Of a stretch of DNA of 26,405 bases, positions 13,664 through 20,436 are shown piece by piece. The translations under genes were made by a program, and so were the position numbers. The DNA is taken from positions 1 to 26,405 of the forward strand of contig JBEKZL010000069.1 in NCBI GenBank assembly GCA_049509915.1, read 5' to 3'. Source of the stretch: JBEKYD01 sp049509915. GTDB lineage: Bacteria; Acidobacteriota; Terriglobia; Bryobacterales; Bryobacteraceae. A model generated the notes under the pieces. The model had not been told where the DNA came from. It made no database searches and was given only the letters and a program-made list of their open reading frames with translations. Every line of letters begins with the position of its first letter. The first letter of the stretch is position 1.

Positions 13664-16129
13664 CTACTTATACGCTCTTTCGCGCCGCTGTGTTCCGCCC
13701 ATCCGCATCCCACCGAACAATTGGCCGAAGGGCAGGGCGTGGCTGGCGATGCCGGTAATGCCGCCGCTGAGGAGGTCCTTGAGATTGCCGCCCAGCAACT
13801 CCGCCGAGCCGGCTACGGTGATCCGGTCCGGCGCCGCGTAGGCAGCCACCAGCGCGGGCTTCAATCCGTTCCAGGAACGTGCCTGCTCGGGTGTGGCGAG
13901 GAGGCTTGCCAGCGGGGCCACGGCCGGCCCCAGGTTTTCGTACAGCACGGCCGAGAAGTTGGCGAAGTGATCGCGCGGCGCGAGACTGAGAAAGCCGGCC
14001 GCGCGCGAGATCGACAGGTGCGTGGCCTTGGCCACCAGCGCGCTCTTGATCAGCGCGCGGTTGGGCGCGGCGATCAGGTAGCCGTCGGCGAAGGTGTACT
14101 GCGCCTGGGTGAGCGGATTGGGGCGGCCGTTTTCGGGCGTGTAGGAAAGCGAATAGAAGACGCGGCCATCCACGGTTTCCTGGGAGAGCCGCAGGACACT
14201 CGCGGCGCCGGCGGCGAGCTTGGCGATAGCCGCCTGGCAGCGGGCCGGGTCGTAGACTTCGGCCACCAGGCGCCAGGAGGGCACGGGCATGATCGGTCCA
14301 TCCATGGCCAGGGCGAACTCTCCGCCCAGGCTGGCGGACAGGCCGGCCAAGGTCTCGGCGTCGGCCGGGCCGGCGTTGGCCTTGAGCAGCGACTGCACCT
14401 GGGCGGCGAGCGCCTGCGGATCGCGCACCACGAACGCAGCCACCGCTGAAGCTTCCGGCGTGACGTAGTCGAGCGAGCCCATGGGCGCCGGATCGGCCAG
14501 CCACGCCGCGATTCCGGTGTTGGCGCCGTCGAACCCCAGCGTGGCGCGGTCCTCCATCTTCTGCTCGACTTCCTTCTGCTCCACGATCAGGTAGTGCAAG
14601 CCGGCCAGCGGCGTCCCGTCCGCGCGAGGATTGGACAGGCGGGAGAGATCGGCGCAGACCAGCAGACCAGCACCTTGCCCATATGCCTCGGCGATGCGCG
14701 CGCGAAACGGGGTGCCGGTGAAACCGCCGGACGCACGGTCGAGCGCGGGGGCGAGCGCGGCCACGGCATCGGGTTGCAGCCCAAAGACGACGAAACCGTT
14801 GCGCGATTCCACCGCGAGCTTCAGCCCCTGGGCTTTCAGAAACTCAGGGAAGCCATCACGCTTCACCTCGGCGAACAACACCGGTGCGTGCGGTTGGCCA
14901 TTGGCGCCGGCCACGCTCACCAGGGCGATTTCCTCTCCCAGGTACTCGCTGGCGGCGCGCAGTTTTTCGAGCACCGGAGCGATCCGGTCGCCGCGCGCGG
15001 CCCACCAGGCGCGCAATTCCGCGCTTTGCAGCAGTTGGCCATCGAGCACCGACTGGGCTTCGGCAAGGTACGGCCCCAGGTTGGGAATCGAAGCATAAAG
15101 CACGATATCGGCCGGCAAGCGGTCCATTAGCCGGCTGGAATAACGCAGGGCGGGCAGGCGGATCTCCCGCAGACCGGCGCGCAGGGCGTCCAGTTGACGC
15201 AGCAAGACTGTGCGGTTGCGGCTCCAGCCGATATCCTCTCGAACCGATTCGGGCTCGAGCGTCTGGCTCGAAACCGCCTGATCGCCCGGGTGAAGCACGG
15301 TATCGATGTTGTTGTGGGTGACGTGGACCTCGCCCTGAACCACCGAAATACGCGAGCCCTTGACCCCGGAACTCACGCCGAACACCGTTCCGGTCACCGC
15401 CACGCGGCAATCGTCGGTATCCACATACAGATGGCCTTTACGGCGTTTGGCGGCTTCCACAATGATACTGCCGCGGGAGAGGCGGAGGGTGAGATCGTCG
15501 CCGCCGGCGTCGGTGACCAGGCTCGAGCGCTCGCGCAATTCCACGCGCGAGCCGTCAGCCAGCCGGAGTACGGCATCCGATGCTTTGGCGGCGCGGATTT
15601 CCACGTTGTCGGGCAGTGGCTCGCCATTGGTCATGGGCTGAATGCCGGCCGCGGTCACTTCGTACAGCGCGCCGCTGATGGATTCGACGCTGGCCGGGCC
15701 GGCGGAACCGCCGTGCCGGCTCACCACAACCCAGAATACCGCCTCCGCCGCGACTGCCGCGGCGACCGCGGCCCAGCGCCAATTGCCGCGGAGCCAGGAC
15801 CGCTCGGCCACGGGCGCGGCCGTGCGGCCGGATGCGATCGGCACGACCCGGCCTTCGTAAACCTTGCGGCAGGCCACGCAGGCGTGCAGATGATCGCGCA
15901 CCAGCAGCGAGCGCGATTCCGGCAGCGTACCGGCGCGAAAAGCGGGGATAAGAGCTTGAAAACCGGCGCAGTCGCGGATGTGTTCCCCGTGGTGTACAAG
16001 TTCCGCGGCAAGGCGCCGCCAAACGCGGGAACGGGCCGCCTCGATAGTGGCCGGATCGATGCCTTCGCCGCGGATTTCCGCCACGGCACGATCGAGTTCG
16101 GGGTCCGAGAAACGGTCTTCGGGGGTCAT
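13664..16129 (-). CDS. Membrane zinc-finger anti-sigma factor fused to FecR-like and large periplasmic domains
   Basis: An 821-residue single-pass membrane protein. The cytoplasmic part has the zinc anti-sigma pattern, with an upstream HxxxC (H50, C54) and H80-x3-C84-x2-C87 (HLHACVAC). One transmembrane helix follows at 117-136. Residues about 175-290 are a FecR-like beta domain (VEIRAAKASDAVLRLADGSR, LRLSRGSIIVEAAKR, GTVFGVSSG). The remaining 500 residues form a large periplasmic region with repeated similar segments (FVVFGLQPDAVAAL, YLIAAPNRALIKSAL), reminiscent of DUF3352-type proteins. Anti-sigma factors of this class hold an ECF sigma factor at the membrane until a signal reaches the outside domain. 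The ATG overlaps the sigma gene's TGA (16126-16129). Fusion of a sigma-binding finger to so large a sensor-like part is unusual; the signal is unknown. Confidence 0.8.
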   Translation of the reverse strand: MTPEDRFSDPELDRAVAEIRGEGIDPATIEAARSRVWRRLAAELVHHGEHIRDCAGFQALIPAFRAGTLPESRSLLVRDHLHACVACRKVYEGRVVPIASGRTAAPVAERSWLRGNWRWAAVAAAVAAEAVFWVVVSRHGGSAGPASVESISGALYEVTAAGIQPMTNGEPLPDNVEIRAAKASDAVLRLADGSRVELRERSSLVTDAGGDDLTLRLSRGSIIVEAAKRRKGHLYVDTDDCRVAVTGTVFGVSSGVKGSRISVVQGEVHVTHNNIDTVLHPGDQAVSSQTLEPESVREDIGWSRNRTVLLRQLDALRAGLREIRLPALRYSSRLMDRLPADIVLYASIPNLGPYLAEAQSVLDGQLLQSAELRAWWAARGDRIAPVLEKLRAASEYLGEEIALVSVAGANGQPHAPVLFAEVKRDGFPEFLKAQGLKLAVESRNGFVVFGLQPDAVAALAPALDRASGGFTGTPFRARIAEAYGQGAGLLVCADLSRLSNPRADGTPLAGLHYLIVEQKEVEQKMEDRATLGFDGANTGIAAWLADPAPMGSLDYVTPEASAVAAFVVRDPQALAAQVQSLLKANAGPADAETLAGLSASLGGEFALAMDGPIMPVPSWRLVAEVYDPARCQAAIAKLAAGAASVLRLSQETVDGRVFYSLSYTPENGRPNPLTQAQYTFADGYLIAAPNRALIKSALVAKATHLSISRAAGFLSLAPRDHFANFSAVLYENLGPAVAPLASLLATPEQARSWNGLKPALVAAYAAPDRITVAGSAELLGGNLKDLLSGGITGIASHALPFGQLFGGMRMGGTQRRERAYK

Positions 16130-16683
16130 GCCACTCCTCCCATATAGGCGCGATATTCCTTTTCCAGTTTGTCGCGGGTTCGGGATAGCGTCACCGCCAC
16201 GGTTCCGGGGGTGGTCTCCAGCAGCCTCGCGATTTCGGGATTGTCTTTTCCTTCGAAGAATCGCAGGGTGAACATCTGCGCGATGCGTGGATTGAGACGG
16301 GCCAGCGCGCCGCGCAGCCAGTCGCGGATTTCGCCCGACGACCGCTCCCGTTCCGGGGACCGGTGCGCCGGTTCCGCCAGCACCGGCTCCAGTTCGTCCA
16401 GCGGGACGTGCCGCACGCTTTGCCGGCTGCGCATCAGATCGAGCGCCGCATTGATGGCGGCGCGGTGCAGAAAACTGGCCATGTGCCCGACCGGCTCCGC
16501 CTCGGGCGCGCGCTTGAGCAGCCGCAGGAATACGGTCTGCAACACGTCCTCGGCATCGCCGGCATTGCCCGTGATGCGATAGGCGGCGCGAAACACCAGC
16601 CCGTGCTGCTCGCTAAAAATACGCTCCAGATCGGCCGCCGGCACGCCGGCGGAGTCTACCGTGGCAGCCATCGACAATTTCAT
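16126..16683 (-). CDS. ECF-type RNA polymerase sigma factor
   Basis: Region 2 is visible as SEQHGLVFRAAYRITGNAGD, then AEDVLQTVFLRLLKR, which binds core polymerase and the -10 element. Region 4 is LNPRIAQMFTLRFFEGKDNP, then EIARLLETTPGTVAVTLSRT, with the helix that reads the -35 element. I place the start at ATG 16683 (MKLSMAATVDSAG), giving 185 residues, the normal ECF length. The frame is open to 16815, but that extension would run through an intrinsic terminator and has no family character. A 6-bp hairpin (AGGACG/CGTCCT, 16707-16725) lies in the presumed leader just upstream. The gene overlaps the anti-sigma gene by four bases; ECF factors usually activate their own operon, which here includes two ABC exporters. 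Confidence 0.92.
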   Translation of the reverse strand: MKLSMAATVDSAGVPAADLERIFSEQHGLVFRAAYRITGNAGDAEDVLQTVFLRLLKRAPEAEPVGHMASFLHRAAINAALDLMRSRQSVRHVPLDELEPVLAEPAHRSPERERSSGEIRDWLRGALARLNPRIAQMFTLRFFEGKDNPEIARLLETTPGTVAVTLSRTRDKLEKEYRAYMGGVA

Positions 16684-16812
16684 CCTGTCCGGTTCTTTCA
16701 ACCAATAGGACGAACTCGCCGTCCTGTTCTTAGCATAGCGAGGCGGCCAGGACCCTTCCTGGACGGGAACGGCCGACGAGATCGCCGGCGCTACCGGCTC
16801 CGGCGCCTCCGA

Positions 16813-16845
16813 CAAAAAAGCCCCATGCCTTTGAGACGTGGGGCT
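16813..16845 (-). terminator. Intrinsic terminator upstream of the sigma gene
   Basis: On the minus strand AGCCCCA (16845-16839) pairs with TGGGGCT (16825-16819) across a 13-base loop, and the stem runs directly into TTTTT(T) (16819-16814). It lies 130 bases upstream of the sigma-factor start and points the same way, so it ends a transcript begun further right: the korAB message, a small RNA, or an attenuated leader. Confidence 0.65.
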
Positions 16846-16885
16846 GAGAATGCTTCAGTCTGTCTCGGAGGATGACAGACCGGTC
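16813..16885 (-). ncRNA. Candidate small RNA with CCUCC loop
   Basis: Read on the minus strand, a plausible promoter (16918-16891) is followed after about six bases by a compact unit. It contains a perfect 7-bp hairpin (GTCTGTC/GACAGAC, 16880-16858) whose nine-base loop reads ATCCTCCGA, an unpaired linker, and a strong intrinsic terminator with a run of Ts ending at 16813. The RNA would be about 70 nt. The loop holds CCUCC, the anti-Shine-Dalgarno sequence, so it could pair with ribosome-binding sites of other messages; CCUCC-loop sRNAs are known in other bacteria. No protein frame fits. The alternative is a leader that terminates transcription ahead of the sigma gene. Confidence 0.45.
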
Positions 16886-16890
16886 ACAAT

Positions 16891-16918
16891 GTTATCATCG
16901 GGCCGCAAAAAAAATCAA
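16891..16918 (-). promoter_or_regulatory. Candidate promoter for the small RNA / sigma leader
   Basis: On the minus strand TTGATT (16918-16913) and GATAAC (16896-16891) are separated by 16 bases, a fair sigma-70-type match. The intervening T-run (16914-16907) also follows an imperfect stem (GAAAACCGG / CCGG..TTTTC, 16945-16922) that could terminate the korAB transcript, so the two signals overlap. Confidence 0.4.
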
Positions 16919-17005
16919 TTCGAAAATCGCCGGAATCCGGTTTTCGGGGCCCTTTTCTTAACAATTGCAACCCGAACGTCTTTCGCAATTGCGGCGCCGA
17001 ATCCG

Positions 17006-17040
17006 ACAACCGGCTCCCCGACGGTCGCGGCTCGGACGCG
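17006..17040 (+). repeat. Dispersed intergenic repeat (copy downstream of korB)
   Basis: CAACCGGCTCCCC followed by GACGGTCGCGGCTCGGA matches the copy before murA (7025-7058) almost completely. It lies directly after the end of the oxidoreductase operon. Confidence 0.6.
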
Positions 17041-17062
17041 AGCATTAGCGCTGCTTGGCCGG

Positions 17063-18106
17063 CTAACGGAGCTCTTCCATGGCCTCCTCCAGAACCGCCG
17101 GGGACGGCCGCAGCTTGGCGTCCGGAAGCAGAGCCAGGGGCGTATCGTCAAGTTGCAGCATGTCGTCGAATGTCGGCTTGGCGGTATTGACGTGCAGGAC
17201 GCCGGTCAGCACTTCCCCTGCCGCTTCGGCTTGATCCAGGGCGGCCAGCGCCGCGATGCGGTCGGTGGGGTCGAAGTCGCGCCCCAGTTTCCGGATGCGA
17301 AGGCGGGAACCGTCGTGCAGCTCGACTTCGGTTGTTTCGCCCTCCGGCAGGTCGATGGCAATGTCTTCCTGAAAGGGCACGTAGTCGAGCTGGTGCAGCG
17401 GTTCTTCGTGGTCCTTCATGTAGGAGTAGCTCTTGGTGGAGCCTTCGTGGTCGTTAAACGTGACGCACGGCGAAATCACATCGATGACGGACAGGCCGCG
17501 GTGAGAAATCGCCGCTTTGAGAATGGCCTGCAGTTGCTTCTTGTCGCCGCTGAAGGATCGGGCCACGAAAGTGGCGCCCCAGTGCAGCGCTAGGGCGCAG
17601 CAATCGAACGGCGGCAGCTCATTGGGAGTGCCGGTCTTGAGCGTGGAACCCAGATCGGCGGTGGCCGAGAACTGCCCCTTGGTCAGCCCGTAGACGCCAT
17701 TGTTTTCGATCAGGTAAATGAGCGGCACGTTGCGGCGCAGCATGTGCATGAACTGGCCAATGCCGATCGAGGCGGTATCCCCGTCGCCGGTTACGCCCAG
17801 GCCCATCAGGCTGCGATTGGCCATCAGCGCGCCGGTGGCGATCGCCGGCATGCGCCCGTGGACGCCGTTGAAGCCGTGGGAAAGCCCCAGGAAATAGGCC
17901 GGCGACTTGGAAGAGCAGCCAATGCCGGAGAACTTGGCCACGTTCCAGGGATTCACCCCCAGCTCGTAGAAACACTCGACGATACGCTCGGAGATGGCAT
18001 TGTGCCCGCAGCCGGCGCACAAGGTGGTCTTGCTGCCCTTGTAGCTGAGCACCTCCAGTCCGAGACGGTTGGTTTTCTTGGGCGGCGGGGTAACGGTGGT
18101 GCTCAT
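17063..18106 (-). CDS. korB: 2-oxoacid:ferredoxin oxidoreductase, beta subunit
   Basis: A 347-residue thiamine-diphosphate subunit of an enzyme that oxidatively decarboxylates a 2-oxoacid (probably 2-oxoglutarate) to the acyl-CoA while reducing ferredoxin; the reaction is reversible. The ATG at 18106 is chosen because a strong ribosome site (AGGAGGG) precedes it and its ATGA overlaps the alpha-subunit stop. C30 and C33 (CAGCGHN) and C64 (GIGCSS) are the conserved cluster-binding cysteines. GVTGDGDTASIGIGQFMHML (104-123) with ENNGVYGLTKGQ (134-145) is the ThDP/Mg site. The C-terminal 100 residues are the family's accessory tail. 'kor' rather than pyruvate specificity is inferred from the two-gene layout and sequence style; the substrate could be another 2-oxoacid. 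Confidence 0.9.
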   Translation of the reverse strand: MSTTVTPPPKKTNRLGLEVLSYKGSKTTLCAGCGHNAISERIVECFYELGVNPWNVAKFSGIGCSSKSPAYFLGLSHGFNGVHGRMPAIATGALMANRSLMGLGVTGDGDTASIGIGQFMHMLRRNVPLIYLIENNGVYGLTKGQFSATADLGSTLKTGTPNELPPFDCCALALHWGATFVARSFSGDKKQLQAILKAAISHRGLSVIDVISPCVTFNDHEGSTKSYSYMKDHEEPLHQLDYVPFQEDIAIDLPEGETTEVELHDGSRLRIRKLGRDFDPTDRIAALAALDQAEAAGEVLTGVLHVNTAKPTFDDMLQLDDTPLALLPDAKLRPSPAVLEEAMEELR

Positions 18107-19950
18107 TTCTTTCCCTCCTGGGCGACGATATCGTCGGTGACGGTGCGCGCATCGAGCGGCAGCCCGCCGTAGTAGCGCACGCTGCGAAGCTTGGCGATGA
18201 GATCGGCGGCCAGATCGAGGCGCATCAGCCCCAGCATCTGCCCGTCCCGATTCTGCTCCACCACGTAGACCCGCTGATGGCGGGCGATGAATTCCGCCAG
18301 ATCGCTCGAAAACGGGTAGGCCCTCAGGCGGAAATAACTGGCCGCGATCCCGTACTCGGCGCGCAACTGGTCCCGGCTTTCCCGCACCGCATAGTCGGAC
18401 GTGCCGAAGGCGATCAATCCCACCTCGGCCCCTTCCGCCGGTTCCACCACGGGTTGCGGCACGTGCCCGCGCATCACGTCGAACTTGTGCGACAACCGGT
18501 CCATGTTGCGGATGTAATCGTCCTCGCGCTCGGTATATTGGGCCTTTTCGTTGTGGCCGCTGCCGCGCGTAAAATAAGCCGCCTGGGGATGGTTGGTACC
18601 GGGCAAAGTGCGCCATCCGACGCCGTCTCCATCCACGTCTCCATAGCGGGCAAAGCCGCCCATCCGCTCCAGATCCTCCGCCGTCAGAATCTTGCCGCGG
18701 TCGATCGGCTTCGTTGGATAAGCGAAGGCGTCGGCCATCCAATTATTCATGCCGAGATCGAGATCGCTCATCACAAAGACGGGCGTCTGGAAGCGCGCCG
18801 CCAGGTCGAAGGCATCGATGGTGAACTGGAAGCACTCTTCCGGCGAAGCCGGAAAGATCATGGGATGCTTGGTATCGCCGTGCGAAAGCATGGCAGTGGT
18901 CAGGATGTCGCCCTGCTGCGTGCGCGTGGGCAATCCGGTGGAGGGACCGACCCGTTCCACGTTGACGATGACCGCCGGAGTTTCGGCGTAATAACCGAGG
19001 CCGACGAATTCCGACATCAGCGAGACGCCCGGACCGGCCGTAGCCGTCATGGCGCGCGCCCCCGCCCAACCGGCGCCCAGACACATGCCGATCGAAGCCA
19101 GTTCGTCCTCGGCCTGCACGATGGCGTAGCTGGCTTTGCCGGTCTCCGGGTCCGTGCGGAAGCGGCGCATGTAGGCGATCAGGGTTTCCACCAGTGAGGA
19201 AGACGGTGTGATCGGATACCACGCCACGAACGAGACGCCCGCGAACATGGCGCCCAGGGCGCAGGCCGCGTTGCCGTCGATGACGATCTTGCCGGCGGTC
19301 TGGTTGGAGCGCTCCACCCGGCACGCATCGGTCTTGGTGAACGTCTTGGCGGCGTAATCGAAGCCGGCTTGCGCGGCGCGCCAGTTCAGGTCGGCCGCTT
19401 TGGCCTTCTTTGGTCCGAACTGCTTCACTAGGGCTTGGCGCACCTCTTCCATTTCGATCGAAAGCAGGTTCGCCACCACGCCGTCGTAAATCATGTTGCG
19501 CACCAGTTTGCGCAGCTTGGGCTCGGGGCAGACCGGCCCGACGAGTTTGTCGAAAGGTACCGGATAAAAGTGGAGGTCGGAGCGAATCTGGTTGAGCTTG
19601 AGCGGTTCGTCGTAGACCACCCCGGCGCCGGCTTCGAGCTTGCGCACGTCCTCCTGCGCCGTTTCCGGATTCATGGCCACCAGAAAATCGATCTCCTTGC
19701 GGCGGCCGATGTAGCCGTGCTTGGAAGCTCGTATGGTGAACCAGGTGGGCAGACCGGCGATGTTCGAAGGGAACATGTTCTTGCCGGAAACCGGAATCCC
19801 CATCTGAAGGATGGCGCGCATCAGAACGGAATTCGCGGTCTGGCTGCCGGAACCGTTGACTGTTGCGACCTGAAGGCTGAAATCGTTGACTAGCGAAGGG
19901 CCGGTTGGCCCCGAAGAAGGCTCGACCGGGGAGACCTCTAAAGTTGACAT
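18103..19950 (-). CDS. korA: 2-oxoacid:ferredoxin oxidoreductase, fused gamma-alpha subunit
   Basis: A 615-residue protein joining two subunits that are separate in some relatives. Residues about 26-200 are the gamma domain (VNGSGSQTANSVLMRAILQM, RKEIDFLVAMNPETAQED). From about 240 the alpha (pyrimidine-binding) domain follows, with the conserved WYPITPSSSL motif, QAEDELASIGMCLGAGWAGA, and TATAGPGVSLMSEFVGLG; the C-terminal transketolase-like domain lies at about 490-600. No ferredoxin domain is attached. The ATG at 19950 has GAGG eight bases upstream. A TATAAT box lies about 40 bases upstream. The gene leads a two-gene operon with korB, providing reduced ferredoxin or running part of the citric-acid cycle without NADH. 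Confidence 0.92.
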   Translation of the reverse strand: MSTLEVSPVEPSSGPTGPSLVNDFSLQVATVNGSGSQTANSVLMRAILQMGIPVSGKNMFPSNIAGLPTWFTIRASKHGYIGRRKEIDFLVAMNPETAQEDVRKLEAGAGVVYDEPLKLNQIRSDLHFYPVPFDKLVGPVCPEPKLRKLVRNMIYDGVVANLLSIEMEEVRQALVKQFGPKKAKAADLNWRAAQAGFDYAAKTFTKTDACRVERSNQTAGKIVIDGNAACALGAMFAGVSFVAWYPITPSSSLVETLIAYMRRFRTDPETGKASYAIVQAEDELASIGMCLGAGWAGARAMTATAGPGVSLMSEFVGLGYYAETPAVIVNVERVGPSTGLPTRTQQGDILTTAMLSHGDTKHPMIFPASPEECFQFTIDAFDLAARFQTPVFVMSDLDLGMNNWMADAFAYPTKPIDRGKILTAEDLERMGGFARYGDVDGDGVGWRTLPGTNHPQAAYFTRGSGHNEKAQYTEREDDYIRNMDRLSHKFDVMRGHVPQPVVEPAEGAEVGLIAFGTSDYAVRESRDQLRAEYGIAASYFRLRAYPFSSDLAEFIARHQRVYVVEQNRDGQMLGLMRLDLAADLIAKLRSVRYYGGLPLDARTVTDDIVAQEGKK

Positions 19951-19990
19951 GCGGAATCCTCTAAGTGCATCGGAGCTTGTGTTCTATTTG

Positions 19991-19996
19991 ATTATA
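19991..19996 (-). promoter_or_regulatory. Candidate -10 box of the korAB operon
   Basis: On the minus strand a perfect TATAAT lies 40 bases upstream of the korA ATG, within a short AT-rich island between the divergent korA and tatA genes. No good -35 hexamer is seen 16-18 bases further upstream, so an activator may be needed. Confidence 0.45.
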
Positions 19997-20118
19997 TGCA
20001 AAATGAGCCAGGACGGGGGCCAGATCCGGCGTGCTCCCCTCACCTCGCCGGCGCCTCCTCCGCAATCCCGCCCTTTGCGCTTGCATTCGTGCTACTCTTC
20101 GAGTGGAAGCCAATAATT

Positions 20119-20295
20119 ATGATTGAAGATCTACTACAACCCAGGCACCTGATTGTGATCCTGGGCATTGCCATTCTGTTTTTCGGGCCGCAAAAGCTCC
20201 CCGAACTGGGCAAGGGGCTGGCCCAAGGCATCCGCAGCTTCAAGGATTCGTTGAAAGAAGTCACCTCCAACACGCCAGCCCCGCCCAAGGAGTAG
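20119..20295 (+). CDS. tatA: Twin-arginine translocase subunit TatA/E
   Basis: A 58-residue protein starting at ATG 20119. It has the TatA plan: a short N-terminal transmembrane helix (LIVILGIAILFF, about 11-22), the hinge FGPQKLPELGKGLAQGIRSF (22-41), an amphipathic helix, and a short Pro-rich tail. TatA polymerises to form the passage through which folded proteins cross the inner membrane. A GGAAG about ten bases upstream may serve as ribosome site. The gene downstream encodes a protein with a twin-arginine signal, so the pair may be expressed together. tatB and tatC are not in the window. Confidence 0.92.
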   Translation: MIEDLLQPRHLIVILGIAILFFGPQKLPELGKGLAQGIRSFKDSLKEVTSNTPAPPKE

Positions 20296-20436
20296 TGCAG
20301 GCGGCGTGGCGTGGCTGCGGCCGAACGGCGATCGCATCCGCCGATCTGTGCCCCCGGTATCCCAGACGCCGGTGCCGGGTCGGCTAGCAGGCGCGGTGCG
20401 CCAAGCCTGCCGTGCGAATTCGCCTCGGAGGGATCG

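Noticed and set aside
13664..16129. FecR of an iron-siderophore (TonB) signalling system
   Set aside because: There is a FecR-like domain, but the N-terminus is a zinc-type anti-sigma finger and no TonB-dependent receptor is nearby; ABC exporters follow instead.
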